DNA of 64,000 bases from Rathayibacter sp. VKM Ac-2759 (GTDB taxonomy: Bacteria > Actinomycetota > Actinomycetes > Actinomycetales > Microbacteriaceae), in assembly GCF_009834225.1 (NCBI RefSeq), contig NZ_CP047176.1:2914001-2978000 (forward strand). Reading direction: 5' to 3'. Within the stretch, counting starts at the first letter, position 1; each line of letters starts with the position of its first letter. The notes under the pieces are model-generated. The model saw only the letters and a list, made by a program, of their open reading frames with translations. It made no database searches and had not been told where the DNA came from. Shown in pieces: positions 45,542-61,407 of this stretch. A program made the position numbers and the translations under genes.

Positions 45542-46408
45542 CTACTGGGAGACGTCGGCGCCGAAGTAGCGCTCGGAGATCGAGGCGAGGGTGCCGTCGG
45601 CGCGCAGCTCGTCGAGGGCGTCGTCGACCGCCGCGACGAGGTCGTCGGAGCCCTTCGGGAAGGTGAAGGCGCTCTCCGAGCTGTCGTCGGTGGTCACCGC
45701 GACCTTGAGACCGGCGGCCTGGTCGGGGTAGTTGGTCGACCAGTCGAGCCAGGTGAGGCGGTCGTTGATGGTCGCGTCGACCCGGCCCTGCTCGACGAGC
45801 GCGACGGCCTGGGCCCAGCCCTCGACGCCCTCGACCTGCGCTCCGCTGTCCTGCGCGAGGGTGTACCAGTTGCTCGAGAGCGACTGCGCGGTCGTCTTGC
45901 CCGAGAGGGAGTCGAGCGAGGTGATCGAGGTGTCGGCGGCGGGGACGACCACGACACCGGGGCTCACCGAGTACGGCTCGGAGAAGTCGTACTTGGCGCT
46001 GCGCTCGTCGTTGATCGAGACCTGGTTGGCGATCACGTCGAAGCGGCCCCCGTCGAGGCCCGCGAACATCGCGTCCCACTGGGTCTCCTCGAACTCGGGC
46101 TCGACGCCGAGCTTGTCGGCGACCGCGGTGATCACGTCGACGTCGTACCCGGTCAGCTCGCCGGTCCCGCCGTCGGCGTGGTACGAGAAGGGCTGGTAGG
46201 TGCCCTCCGTGCCGATCGTCAGCTTCCCCGCGTCCTGCACCTCGGCCAGGGTCAGCCCCGAGTCCGCCGAGGTCGTCGAGGAGTCGTTCGAACCCGACAC
46301 GACGTCGTCGGTGGAGGCGGGGGCGCAACCGGCCAGCACGAGCGCGGCGGCGGCCGCCGTCGTGCCCATCAGCAGGCGCAGGGAGGTGCGGGCGGGGAGG
46401 AGCGTCAC
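45542..46408 (-). CDS. amino-acid ABC transporter substrate-binding lipoprotein
   Basis: Extracytoplasmic receptor of the importer. It has 288 residues from GTG 46406-46408, chosen because GAAGGA lies 8 nt upstream; an ATG seven codons earlier lacks an RBS. The signal peptide ends in lipobox LAGC (Cys28), followed by a Ser/Thr/Asp linker. The family-3 binding fold shows LTIGTEGTYQPFSYH, TGYDVDVITAVADKLGV, WDAMFAGLDGGRFDVIANQV and YDFSEPY. Cystine-type receptors look similar, but the ligand is not proven. Confidence 0.9.
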   Translation of the reverse strand: MTLLPARTSLRLLMGTTAAAAALVLAGCAPASTDDVVSGSNDSSTTSADSGLTLAEVQDAGKLTIGTEGTYQPFSYHADGGTGELTGYDVDVITAVADKLGVEPEFEETQWDAMFAGLDGGRFDVIANQVSINDERSAKYDFSEPYSVSPGVVVVPAADTSITSLDSLSGKTTAQSLSSNWYTLAQDSGAQVEGVEGWAQAVALVEQGRVDATINDRLTWLDWSTNYPDQAAGLKVAVTTDDSSESAFTFPKGSDDLVAAVDDALDELRADGTLASISERYFGADVSQ

Positions 46409-46536
46409 GGTGTCTGTCCTTCGGTGCATCACGGAGTCGGGGCGCCGGGAGCCGGCGCCGCAGGTCGTCCGGGCGCGATCGCGGCAGTGCCGCGGGATTC
46501 GGCCCGGAGTGACCATAACCAGAACGGGGGTGGCCG

Positions 46537-47046
46537 CTATTCCCGGATGTCACCGCGTGACGACCGGACCGCGGCGAGGAACTCCTCCGCGCCACCGACC
46601 TCGTCGGAGGTGAGCCCCGTCGCCGCATCGGGACGGATGAGGTGGAAGGGGGTGTCCTGCTCACGCGCCCACGCGTACGCGTCCTCGCGGAGGTTGTCGT
46701 CGATCCAGACGACCGCGTCGACCGCCATCCGCTCGCGCGCCGACTCCAGCCACGCCGCGACCGGCTGCAGCTTGCCCGTCTGGCCGGGGAACCGCGGGTC
46801 GCGCGGCAGCCCGCCGCCGAAGACGATCGCCTCCGTCCCCTCCGGCAGACCGAGATCGCGCGCGAGGACGGAGGTGAGCTTGGGCGGCCACGTCGTCGCC
46901 CAGACGATGGTGGCGACGGCGGCGAGCCGTAGCACGAGGGCCTCGCGCTCGGGCTCGAGCCCGAGCCGATGGCCGCCGGCCGCGCGATCGCTCGTGACGG
47001 TCGGATTCAGGACGCCGTCGACGTCGAGCAGGATGAGCGCGGCCAT
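46537..47046 (-). CDS. HAD-superfamily hydrolase (SAK-type domain)
   Basis: A 169-residue phosphatase-fold protein. LLDVDGVLNP holds the nucleophile Asp8 and Asp10, ATTWPP is motif II, and VVWIDDN is motif IV with the metal-binding Asp pair. This pattern fits the HAD domain found in bacterial Swiss-army-knife RNA-repair proteins, here standing alone. The ATG at 47044-47046 follows TACGGT and 7 nt, a leaderless arrangement. It is divergent from the spermidine-synthase-like gene at 47220. Confidence 0.8.
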   Translation of the reverse strand: MAALILLDVDGVLNPTVTSDRAAGGHRLGLEPEREALVLRLAAVATIVWATTWPPKLTSVLARDLGLPEGTEAIVFGGGLPRDPRFPGQTGKLQPVAAWLESARERMAVDAVVWIDDNLREDAYAWAREQDTPFHLIRPDAATGLTSDEVGGAEEFLAAVRSSRGDIRE

Positions 47047-47053
47047 GCCTGCC

Positions 47054-47059
47054 ACCGTA
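47054..47059 (-). promoter_or_regulatory. candidate leaderless -10 box of the HAD gene
   Basis: TACGGT on the minus strand, 7 nt before the ATG. Confidence 0.4.
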
Positions 47060-47207
47060 GCGGCGGGCCGGGGGCCGTGCGAGGCGCGCCAGGCCCTGTC
47101 GGACGCGTGATCGTCGTCGCGAGCTCGGAAGGGGACCGGAGGTGCGTGCGGGCACGCCCGGGGCCCCGGCGCCGCGAACGGTCGGGACGGATCCTGCTCA
47201 CAGGCCC

Positions 47208-47213
47208 TAGCGT
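47208..47213 (+). promoter_or_regulatory. candidate leaderless -10 box of the gene at 47220
   Basis: TAGCGT followed by GGCGGG and the ATG. The same 12-base string TAGCGTGGCGGG stands before the gene starting at 63426. Confidence 0.5.
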
Positions 47214-47219
47214 GGCGGG

Positions 47220-47993
47220 ATGCCCCCCTCCGCCCGCCTGCCCGACGGGCGGGTCGTCTCCCTCGAGCCCGACCCGCTCCGGCCGGGGTCGCTCGTGCTC
47301 GAGATCGACGGTGCCGAGCAGTCGCTGATCGACCCGCGGTCTCCCGGCTCGCTCGACCTCGAGTACATGGCGAGGCTCGGCGCGGTCGTCGACGCGATCG
47401 CACCGCCGCGCGACGCCGTGCGGGTCCTGCACCTGGGTGCGGGGGCGCTCTCGCTCGCGCGGTACACGGAGTGGTCCAGGCCCGGCTCCGAGCAGACCGT
47501 CGTGGAGAACGCTCCCGGCCTCGTGGACTTCGTCCTGGAGCACGCTCCCCTGCCGGTCGCAGCACGACCGACGGTGGTCACCGCCGACGCCGCGGAGGCG
47601 ATCCCGGGCCTCCTCGTCGACCTCGTCGTCCTCGACGTGTACGACGGCGACGAGATCCCGGAGGCGTTCTACCGGCCGGAGGTCCTCGGACGCATCGTCC
47701 GCCACCTCGACGACAGCGGGCTCCTCGCCGTCAACGTCGCCGACGACGCCGATCACCGGCGCCTCGACCTGCTCCGCACCGCGCTGGAGCAGGTGCTGCC
47801 GGGCACCGCGGCGGTCGGCCCGTTGTCGTTCGTCGAGCGCAGGAGCGCGGGGAACGCGATCCTCCTCGCGTCACGCGGCGGTGTCGCCGCCCTGGTGGCC
47901 GACCGGCTCCTTCAGCGCGGACCGCATCCGGTCGCCGCCGTTCCGGCGGGCGACGTCGTGACCGTCGAGGTGGCGGTAGAAGTCGACCCGTGA
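47220..47993 (+). CDS. spermidine-synthase-like protein (short), paralogue of 59810-60700
   Basis: A 257-residue protein with the SAM/decarboxylated-SAM-binding Rossmann fold. The motif VLHLGAGALSLARYT replaces the usual GGGDG loop, and VVLDVYDGDEIPEAFY gives the acidic segment. A true spermidine synthase would have the aspartate pairs that bind putrescine, so its substrate is uncertain. The gene at 59810 is a paralogue with matching motifs. The last 123 bp overlap the tail of the LuxR-type gene on the other strand. Confidence 0.82.
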   Translation: MPPSARLPDGRVVSLEPDPLRPGSLVLEIDGAEQSLIDPRSPGSLDLEYMARLGAVVDAIAPPRDAVRVLHLGAGALSLARYTEWSRPGSEQTVVENAPGLVDFVLEHAPLPVAARPTVVTADAAEAIPGLLVDLVVLDVYDGDEIPEAFYRPEVLGRIVRHLDDSGLLAVNVADDADHRRLDLLRTALEQVLPGTAAVGPLSFVERRSAGNAILLASRGGVAALVADRLLQRGPHPVAAVPAGDVVTVEVAVEVDP

Positions 47994-48560
47994 CTCGAGG
48001 GTCACGCCGGCCTCGAGGTACTTCGTCTTGATCCGCTTGATGTAGGTGCGGACCGTGTGCTCGGCGATCCGCATCTCGAGCGCGACGGTCTTCACTGCCG
48101 CGCCGGCACCGTACGAGCGCATCACGCGGCTCTCCTGCGGGCTGAGGACCGGCCTGCGGTCCGCACCCGCCGACAGGAAGCGGCGGCGCGCCGTCTCCGA
48201 GATCCACGGCCGCCCGGAGCCGACGGAGACGATCGCCGCGACGAGCTCGCCCGGGTCGTCCCCCTTCCAGACGAAGGCCGCGCAGTCGGAGCGGAGGACC
48301 GCTCTGATCGACTCGAGCGCGTTCGAGGCCGAGAGCGCGACGACCCCGCGGTAGCGGCTCGTCAGCTCGGCGAGGGTCGCCGTCACCTCGTCGGGCGCCA
48401 CGCGATCGAGATCGACGAGCGCGACGGTGTCCGCGTCGGAGGACGCCTCGTCGGCCGCAGGGAACTGCGGGAGCGCGGCGGAGAGCAGCGCGAGAAGCGC
48501 TGCGCGCTCGATGGAGAGACCGTCGACGACGGTCAGAGCGAACCGCTCGTTGTCCGGCAC
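47871..48560 (-). CDS. LuxR-family transcriptional regulator with degenerate receiver-like domain
   Basis: A 229-residue DNA-binding protein. The C-terminal LuxR helix-turn-helix (LSPQESRVMRSYGAGAAVKT, RIAEHTVRTYIKRIKTKYL) is clear. The N-terminal 125 residues look like a receiver fold (VALVDLDRV at the phosphoacceptor strand, VVALSAS, FVWKGDDPGELVAAI) but lack the full acidic triad, so it may be phosphorylation-independent. The GTG at 48558-48560 follows GAGGGG by 5 nt. No sensor kinase is nearby. About 35 C-terminal residues are encoded opposite the 3' end of the gene at 47220. Confidence 0.85.
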   Translation of the reverse strand: MPDNERFALTVVDGLSIERAALLALLSAALPQFPAADEASSDADTVALVDLDRVAPDEVTATLAELTSRYRGVVALSASNALESIRAVLRSDCAAFVWKGDDPGELVAAIVSVGSGRPWISETARRRFLSAGADRRPVLSPQESRVMRSYGAGAAVKTVALEMRIAEHTVRTYIKRIKTKYLEAGVTLESRVDFYRHLDGHDVARRNGGDRMRSALKEPVGHQGGDTAA

Positions 48561-48734
48561 GGTGACCCCTCGTGGGCGCGGTTCGGGTCCGCCCCCGGTG
48601 GGACCGTACCGAAGCATCACCCGTCGTGGGGAGATTCTGGACATTAAGTCCCGAAGTGACGGGTGTCCCGGGAGCGCGATCGCCGCCGGTCACCGGTGCG
48701 CCGCCGTGCACGGAGGATTAGTCTCCTTCTCACC

Positions 48735-49505
48735 ATGGACGAAGACGAGGCCCGACTCCCGCGCGCCAAGCGGATCCCCGCCGACCAGGTGCGCACCCGC
48801 ATGATCGCCGCCGCGCGCGAGGTGATCGCCGTCAACGGCCTCACCGTCGGGTTCGCGCACCTCCCGATGGAGGAGTACATCCGCCTCGCGGGAGTGCCGC
48901 GCAGCTCCGTCTACCGGATCTGGAGCACGCGCGAGGAGTTCGTCGCCGACCTCATCGGCGAGGTGTTCGTGCGGGACCGCTTCGCGGACGGCGCGGACCC
49001 GGACGCCGTGGACGTGATGCGTGAGGTCTACCAGCGCCACGCCGACCGCATGGCGACGGCGACGGGACGCCGCGCGGTCGCGAGGGAGATGATCCGGATC
49101 GGTGCGAACTCGAACGTCGAGACGCTGCGCCGCTCCGTCGACTGGTCGTCGTACAACGCGCTGCTGGCCTGCACGTTCTCGATGGAGGAGGGGCCGGCCC
49201 GCGAGGCCGTGCAGGCGACCGCGCGACGGATCGAGTCGATGCTGACGCACCGCATGCAGGGCTTCTACGAGGAGACGCTCGAGACCTTCAGCGGCACCCT
49301 CAGACCCGGCTTCTCGACCCTCCAGCTCGCCCACCTGACCTCGATCGTCATCGACGGGCTCGCGCACCGCGGCCGGCTGATCGGCGACGAGCTGGACTCG
49401 GTCGTGCTCGCGCCCGGACTCGACGGGGAGCCGGTGCCGTGGCACCTCGCCGCCTACACGATCCGATCGATCGTCGAGGGGATGCTCGAGCCGGTCGCCG
49501 ACTAG
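48735..49505 (+). CDS. TetR-type transcriptional regulator, paralogue of 49502-50263
   Basis: A 256-residue regulator. The N-terminal helix-turn-helix is LPMEEYIRLAGVPRSSVYRIWSTREEFVADL, and the rest is a helical ligand-binding domain of unknown specificity (HRMQGFYEETLETFSG). It is divergent from the LuxR gene (175-bp gap) and convergent with a second TetR-type gene of the same design; their stop codons share one CTAG. A TAGTCT box lies 10 nt before the ATG. Confidence 0.85.
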   Translation: MDEDEARLPRAKRIPADQVRTRMIAAAREVIAVNGLTVGFAHLPMEEYIRLAGVPRSSVYRIWSTREEFVADLIGEVFVRDRFADGADPDAVDVMREVYQRHADRMATATGRRAVAREMIRIGANSNVETLRRSVDWSSYNALLACTFSMEEGPAREAVQATARRIESMLTHRMQGFYEETLETFSGTLRPGFSTLQLAHLTSIVIDGLAHRGRLIGDELDSVVLAPGLDGEPVPWHLAAYTIRSIVEGMLEPVAD

Positions 49506-50263
49506 TCGGCGGGGACCTGCTCGGTGAAGCCGTCGATCAGCATCATGACGCCGGCGACGACCAGTGAGGGCGAACCCTCGCCGCTCAGGGGGCCGGTGAC
49601 CAGCTCGGGCGCCGCGATCCGGGCGACGCACAGCCCCTCGATGTACGACGAGATCGCCGAGGCGAGCACGGCGTAGCCGCCCAGCCCCGGCCGGACCCGC
49701 AGTCCCAGCTCCGAGAAGGTGTGCTCGTAGTACTTCGCCATGTTGTCGATGAAGTGGACCTGGCGCTTGCGCAGCGCCTCCGATATCGCGGTGCGGGCCG
49801 GTTCGTCGTAGGACTCCACCGAACCGGCGAGGGCGACGAAATTGCGCCAGTGCTGCGACGCGAAGGTGTTCTCGTAGTTCACGCTGATCGCCACCCCGAC
49901 CGACTCGACGAGGACCTCGCGCTGCCGCTCCGGCGACACGGACTCGCCGACGTGACGGTGGAGGTAGGAGTCGCCGACCGTGAGCGCGGGCTGGTCGAGC
50001 CGGGTCGAGAGGATCTTCTCGGGGATCACGGCGACGAGCTCGTCGTAGAACGCCTGACGCGTCGGCCAGATCCGGTAGACCGTGCTCCGCGGGACGTCGG
50101 CTGCGCGGATGACGTCCTCGAGCGCGAGGTGCGAGACCCCCACGCGGAGTCCCTCGGTGCGGACCACTCTCAGCGCCGCATCGAGGAGCCGGGCTCTGAC
50201 CTGCTCCCGGCTCAGGCGCGACGGGCGTCGCGGGGGATCGGTCGGGGCGGTGCTCTGGCTCAT
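49502..50263 (-). CDS. TetR-type transcriptional regulator, paralogue of 48735-49505
   Basis: A 253-residue regulator with the helix-turn-helix LALEDVIRAADVPRSTVYRIWPTRQAFYDEL near residues 37-67, aligned with the same region of the neighbour. The C-terminal ligand domain is different (YYEHTFSELGLRVRPGLGG), so the two probably sense different molecules. The ATG at 50261-50263 follows GGAG. A 15-bp palindrome lies 212 bp upstream, in the gap after the lipase-like gene. Confidence 0.85.
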   Translation of the reverse strand: MSQSTAPTDPPRRPSRLSREQVRARLLDAALRVVRTEGLRVGVSHLALEDVIRAADVPRSTVYRIWPTRQAFYDELVAVIPEKILSTRLDQPALTVGDSYLHRHVGESVSPERQREVLVESVGVAISVNYENTFASQHWRNFVALAGSVESYDEPARTAISEALRKRQVHFIDNMAKYYEHTFSELGLRVRPGLGGYAVLASAISSYIEGLCVARIAAPELVTGPLSGEGSPSLVVAGVMMLIDGFTEQVPAD

Positions 50264-50474
50264 GCGGTCTCCGGCAGGCGGTGCACGGAGGCCGGTTCGG
50301 CACGGCCTCGCTCCTGGGAGCGTAGCGCGAGCGGAGGCTCGCGCAGGACGCAGGGATGACGGGCGCGGCCCGCGGTCGGCTCGAGAGCCGCGCGGGCCGC
50401 GCTGCCTGTCCCCCAGGCGGCCGCCCCATCGGCCTCTTCGACCGTAGGACGGATCACCCGCGAGGTCAAAGCTG

Positions 50475-50489
50475 GAGACACTGTGTCTC
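50475..50489. promoter_or_regulatory. 15-bp palindrome, possible TetR-type operator
   Basis: GAGACAC-T-GTGTCTC, perfect 7-bp arms around one base. It lies 19 bp after the stop side of the lipase-like gene and upstream of the TetR-type gene at 50263. Its size and symmetry suit a TetR dimer. Confidence 0.45.
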
Positions 50490-50508
50490 GTAGTCGGGCG
50501 AGGGCGGA

Positions 50509-51789
50509 TCAGCGCAGCGGCCGCCGGCGCACGTCGTCCGAGAGCGGCAGGTGCCGCAGCGCCGGGGCCTCGACCGCGCCGGGCCTCGGGAGCGCGAGCG
50601 TGGCCGCGACGGCGGACGCCGCCTCGGCACCGGCGTGTCCGGCGAGCTCGACGTTGCGCATGAGCTTCGCGTGGTGGCACGGGCTCGCGTCGATCGCGAC
50701 GACCATCGCCGAGAAGCGCAGCGCGTCTCCGAGCCGGGCCAGCGGGTTCAGCTCGGCGACGAGCGAGGGCACGTCGGGCATCGACAGCAGCGTGTAGCGG
50801 CAGGTCGAGACGTAGTACTCGTCGACGCCCGCCTCGGCCGACTGGTTCGCGACGATGATGTCGCCCAGGTCGACCACGCCGACGCGCGTGCCCAGGACGG
50901 CGGCGACCGAGACCTTGATGTCGCCCGCGAGGGCGACGACGTGGATGCTCGCGGGCCACGGCGGGAGGTCGCCGAGCTCGATCGATCCCGTGCGCATCGC
51001 GACGCCCGCCTGCGAGGAGAGCGCGTCGATCATGGGCATCCCGGTGCACTCCCCCGCCTTCGAGGCGTCCTCGGAGGCGGCCTCGCCGCACGAGGCGAGC
51101 AGCGCCGAGAGGCCGAGGCGGCTCTGCGGCTCGAGGCCCGCGACGACGGCGGGGCTGACGGCCCCGGAGGAGTCGATGATCTCGCCGAGCCGCGCGGCGA
51201 GGTCGGATCCGGTGTTGGGCGTGCCGAAGGTGATGACGTCCGACACCATCGACTCCACGGGAACACCGTCGACGCTCTGACTGAGCGCCTGACGAGCCGC
51301 GAGACCGCCCATCGAGTGCGCGACGATGATCGCGCGGTTCCCGGTCGCCCTCGTCAGGCAGTCGAGCGAGGAGGCGAGCGCGTCGGCGATCCCCGGGTCG
51401 GTGACCCAGCGGGCGGCCAGGTCGCGGTAGTCGAAGGTGTAGACGGCGCTGCCCGGGATCTCCTGCAGCGTCCCGATCATCGAGCGCTGCGACGTCGTGA
51501 CCGGCTCGTCCACGCCGTTCGGGGCGATCAGGTCGACCAGGTGCGAGAAGGCGCCCGTGCGCCCCTCGTCGTGAGTGGCGGTGCCCAGCCAGCCGTGCAG
51601 GACGATGATCGGCACGACCGAGGCCGTCGCGACGGAGTCGACGTCGTCGTCGGCGAGCACCGGAGCCAGCTCCGCCACCCCGCAGGAGGCGGGCGGGGTC
51701 GCGGTCACGGCCGCCGCGGGGCTCGCGGGCACGACGACGGCACCGGCCACCGCGAGAAGTGCGGCCAGCACGACGACCACGAATCTCAT
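50509..51789 (-). CDS. secreted lipase/esterase-like alpha/beta-hydrolase
   Basis: A 426-residue exported hydrolase. A signal peptide (about 1-27, cleaved after PASPAAA) is followed by the alpha/beta-hydrolase fold: VPIIVLHGWLGT (oxyanion strand), IIVAHSMGGLAARQAL with nucleophile Ser159, and FGTPNTGSDLA as in triacylglycerol lipases. The catalytic Asp and His cannot be assigned with confidence. Four cysteines in the mature part could form disulfides. Substrate unknown. It precedes the TetR pair and may be under their control. Confidence 0.82.
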   Translation of the reverse strand: MRFVVVVLAALLAVAGAVVVPASPAAAVTATPPASCGVAELAPVLADDDVDSVATASVVPIIVLHGWLGTATHDEGRTGAFSHLVDLIAPNGVDEPVTTSQRSMIGTLQEIPGSAVYTFDYRDLAARWVTDPGIADALASSLDCLTRATGNRAIIVAHSMGGLAARQALSQSVDGVPVESMVSDVITFGTPNTGSDLAARLGEIIDSSGAVSPAVVAGLEPQSRLGLSALLASCGEAASEDASKAGECTGMPMIDALSSQAGVAMRTGSIELGDLPPWPASIHVVALAGDIKVSVAAVLGTRVGVVDLGDIIVANQSAEAGVDEYYVSTCRYTLLSMPDVPSLVAELNPLARLGDALRFSAMVVAIDASPCHHAKLMRNVELAGHAGAEAASAVAATLALPRPGAVEAPALRHLPLSDDVRRRPLR

Positions 51790-51957
51790 CCGCGCGTTTC
51801 CTCACCGCTGCGATTCCGGCGGGACGGACGGGGTACCGGCCCGGCGAGCGCCTGTCGAGTCAAGCACCCCCGAGACTGCGCTCGGAGCATACACGACGAA
51901 TGGATCACCCCCAGTAAGGGCGTCCTCAGCAGGGGAGCGGACCCGCTCGCGCGAACG

Positions 51958-51993
51958 ACGAAGGCCCCGCCGGTGTCCCGGCGGGGCCTTCGT
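51958..51993 (-). terminator. rpoBC terminator
   Basis: A 16-bp perfect stem (ACGAAGGCCCCGCCGG and complement) with loop TGTC, 15 bp past the rpoC stop. Confidence 0.88.
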
Positions 51994-52008
51994 GTCAGGT
52001 CAGCGAGC

Positions 52009-55908
<3,900 letters not shown>

Positions 55909-55975
55909 TGTTTTCTCCTTGTCGGAAAACAGGGTGTCTCGTCAGAGACGGGAGATCGTCGGAGGCTGGCGCGGA

Positions 55976-59467
<3,492 letters not shown>

Positions 59468-59654
59468 GGAAGGAACCTCCGTAGACCCTCGCGGGTCTCA
59501 ATCTGTGGGATGTGTGGAGTGGGCTCCCGCCGGGCGGGCCGACACCGCCGGGAACGCCGTGGGGACCGGTTCGACGCGGTCTTCGGGGCGGGGGCTAGAG
59601 TGTGGCAACGGCATCCACCATCTGATGCCGGGTTCCGGTGACCTGCCGACCGCA

Positions 59655-59684
59655 ATATGACGGCATGGGTACTCGGGAGCGCAA
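59655..59684 (-). promoter_or_regulatory. candidate rpoBC promoter
   Basis: Minus-strand TTGCGC (59679-59684), 18-bp spacer and TCATAT (59655-59660). It would give a leader of about 180 nt before rpoB. Confidence 0.4.
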
Positions 59685-59797
59685 AGTACAAATATAGGCG
59701 CATCGGGTGGCGACGCGCAAGTGCTGATCCTTGCGCGCGGTGCGATGGTCCGGTATACGGCCCACGGCCGACGAGCACCGCTCCCCCGGGCACCGGG

Positions 59798-59803
59798 CAG
59801 ACT
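59798..59803 (+). promoter_or_regulatory. candidate leaderless -10 box of the gene at 59810
   Basis: CAGACT followed by 6 nt and ATG, a weaker match to the leaderless pattern seen elsewhere in the window. Confidence 0.35.
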
Positions 59804-59809
59804 GGTGCG

Positions 59810-60700
59810 ATGCAGGAACGCACCGGACGCCGACGCGGAGACGACTCCGCGCATCCCCGCGCCGTCCTCGACAGCGGGTTCCTCGCGCAGGTCGAGCCCG
59901 ACCGGCACTCGACCGACGCGGTGACGCTCGTCGTCGACGGCACTCCGCAGTCGCACGTGGACCTCGCCGATCCGACGCACCTCTCGTTCGAGTACGTGCG
60001 CCGCATCGGCCACGCGATCGACCTGCTCGCCGACGAGGGCGCGCCCCTCACCGCGCTGCACCTCGGGGCCGGCGCCCTCACCCTCCCCCGCTACGTCGCG
60101 GCGACCCGGCCGGGCTCACGGCAGCAGGTCGTCGAGATCGAGACCGCGCTCGTCGATCTCGTCCGCGAGGCGGTGCCGCTGCCCCGCGGGGCGCAGATCC
60201 GCATCCGCCAGGGCGACGCCCGCGAGGTGCTCGGCAAGCTGCCGCCGGGTCTGCGCGGCACCGTCGACGTGGTGGTGGTCGACATCTTCTCGGGCGCGCG
60301 CACGCCCGCGCACGTGACGAGCGCCGAGTTCTACCGCGAGATCGCTCCGCTGCTCGCACCGGACGGCGTGGTCGCGGTGAACGTGGCCGACGGTGGCGCG
60401 CTCGCCTTCGCCCGCGCGCAGGCGGCGACCCTCTCGTCGGTCTTCGCGCACGTCGCGATCATGACGGACACGCAGATGCTGAAGGCCAAGCGCTTCGGCA
60501 ACGTCGTGATGCTGGCCTCGCCCTCGGCGCTGCCGGTGGACGGCCTGCCGCGGCGGCTCGCCTCCGACCCCGCGCCCTCGAAGCTGGTGCAGGGGCGCGA
60601 GCTCGAGAACTTCGTGGCCGGCGCCTCCGTCGTCACCGACGACACCGCCACCGCGTCGCCGCTGCCGGCGCGCAGCGTGTTCCAGGTGCGCCGGGGCTGA
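59810..60700 (+). CDS. spermidine-synthase-like protein (long), paralogue of 47220-47993
   Basis: A 296-residue methyltransferase-fold protein. Motif I is ALHLGAGALTLPRYVAATRPG and the acidic segment is VVVDIFSGARTPAHVTSAEFY, both matching the paralogue at 47220. The C-terminus ends DDTATASPLPARSVF. It lacks the membrane part found in some actinobacterial spermidine-synthase-like fusions. The ATG at 59810 lies 6 nt after a CAGACT box. Divergent from rpoB; the TPR gene follows. Confidence 0.85.
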   Translation: MQERTGRRRGDDSAHPRAVLDSGFLAQVEPDRHSTDAVTLVVDGTPQSHVDLADPTHLSFEYVRRIGHAIDLLADEGAPLTALHLGAGALTLPRYVAATRPGSRQQVVEIETALVDLVREAVPLPRGAQIRIRQGDAREVLGKLPPGLRGTVDVVVVDIFSGARTPAHVTSAEFYREIAPLLAPDGVVAVNVADGGALAFARAQAATLSSVFAHVAIMTDTQMLKAKRFGNVVMLASPSALPVDGLPRRLASDPAPSKLVQGRELENFVAGASVVTDDTATASPLPARSVFQVRRG

Positions 60701-60813
60701 GCGCAGCCGCGTCAGGCGCCGAGCGTGCCCGTAAACTGGACCGGGGGTCAGCGCCCCTCCTGTCCCCGTCGTCCGCGACGATCAGGATCCGCCCTCCTCG
60801 AGGAAGCATCGCC

Positions 60814-61392
60814 CTGAGCATCATCATCCGCCATGACCCCGCGACCCTCCGCGAGGAGATCGACGTCGACGCCGCCCAGCAGCGCCTCGAGGAGATCGGC
60901 GCGCTGCGAAGCCTCGCGGCCCTCACCGAGAAGGCCGAGCTGCTGCGCCTCCTCGACCGCGTGGACGAGGCCTGGGAGGTCGCCACCGAGGCCGTCCGCC
61001 GGACCCGCTTCTCGGGCGACCGCGCGGAGCTGCTCTCGGCACGGGTGCGGCGCGCCCGGCTCATGCAGCTGCGCGGACGCACCGACGAGGCCCTCTCGGA
61101 GCTCGCGCTCTGCGTCGAGGAGGCGCGGACCCACGAGTGGCACCTCGAGCACTCCCTCGCGCTGAAGCACCGCGGGCTCACCCTCTTCGAGCTCGGCGAG
61201 TACGCCCGCGCGGCCCGCGACTTCGACGCGGCCACCGCCCTGGGCGAGCGGGTCGGCGTCCCGGAGGAGGAGCTCGAGGTCGCGCGCCTCGGCTTCGCCG
61301 CCGCGACCGAGTTCCAGGACGAGTCGACCCGCGGCCCCCGCGCCGACGGCGTCCTGCGCGGACGTCGGCGCGCCGACGGCGACGAGTCCTGA
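60814..61392 (+). CDS. tetratricopeptide-repeat protein, non-canonical start
   Basis: About 192 residues, mostly helical repeats: LAALTEKAELLRLLDRVDEA, RARLMQLRGRTDEALSELAL and LKHRGLTLFELGEYARAARD read as TPR-like units of about 34 residues. No ATG, GTG or TTG exists in frame near the conserved N-terminus. The best start is CTG at 60814-60816, 9 nt after GAGGA. A GTG at 60961 would lose the first 49 residues. Function unknown; the helical scaffold suggests a protein-binding role. A SprT-like gene begins 15 bp downstream. Confidence 0.75.
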   Translation: MSIIIRHDPATLREEIDVDAAQQRLEEIGALRSLAALTEKAELLRLLDRVDEAWEVATEAVRRTRFSGDRAELLSARVRRARLMQLRGRTDEALSELALCVEEARTHEWHLEHSLALKHRGLTLFELGEYARAARDFDAATALGERVGVPEEELEVARLGFAAATEFQDESTRGPRADGVLRGRRRADGDES

Positions 61393-61407
61393 GACCGGAC
61401 GAGTCGC

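Larger units (their letters stand above)
59468..59809. other. 342-bp divergent gap upstream of rpoB
   Basis: Non-coding gap between rpoB (minus) and the gene at 59810 (plus). It holds the rpoB leader and probable promoter. No further gene or hairpin of note was seen, apart from AT-richer sequence around 59655-59700. Confidence 0.6.
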
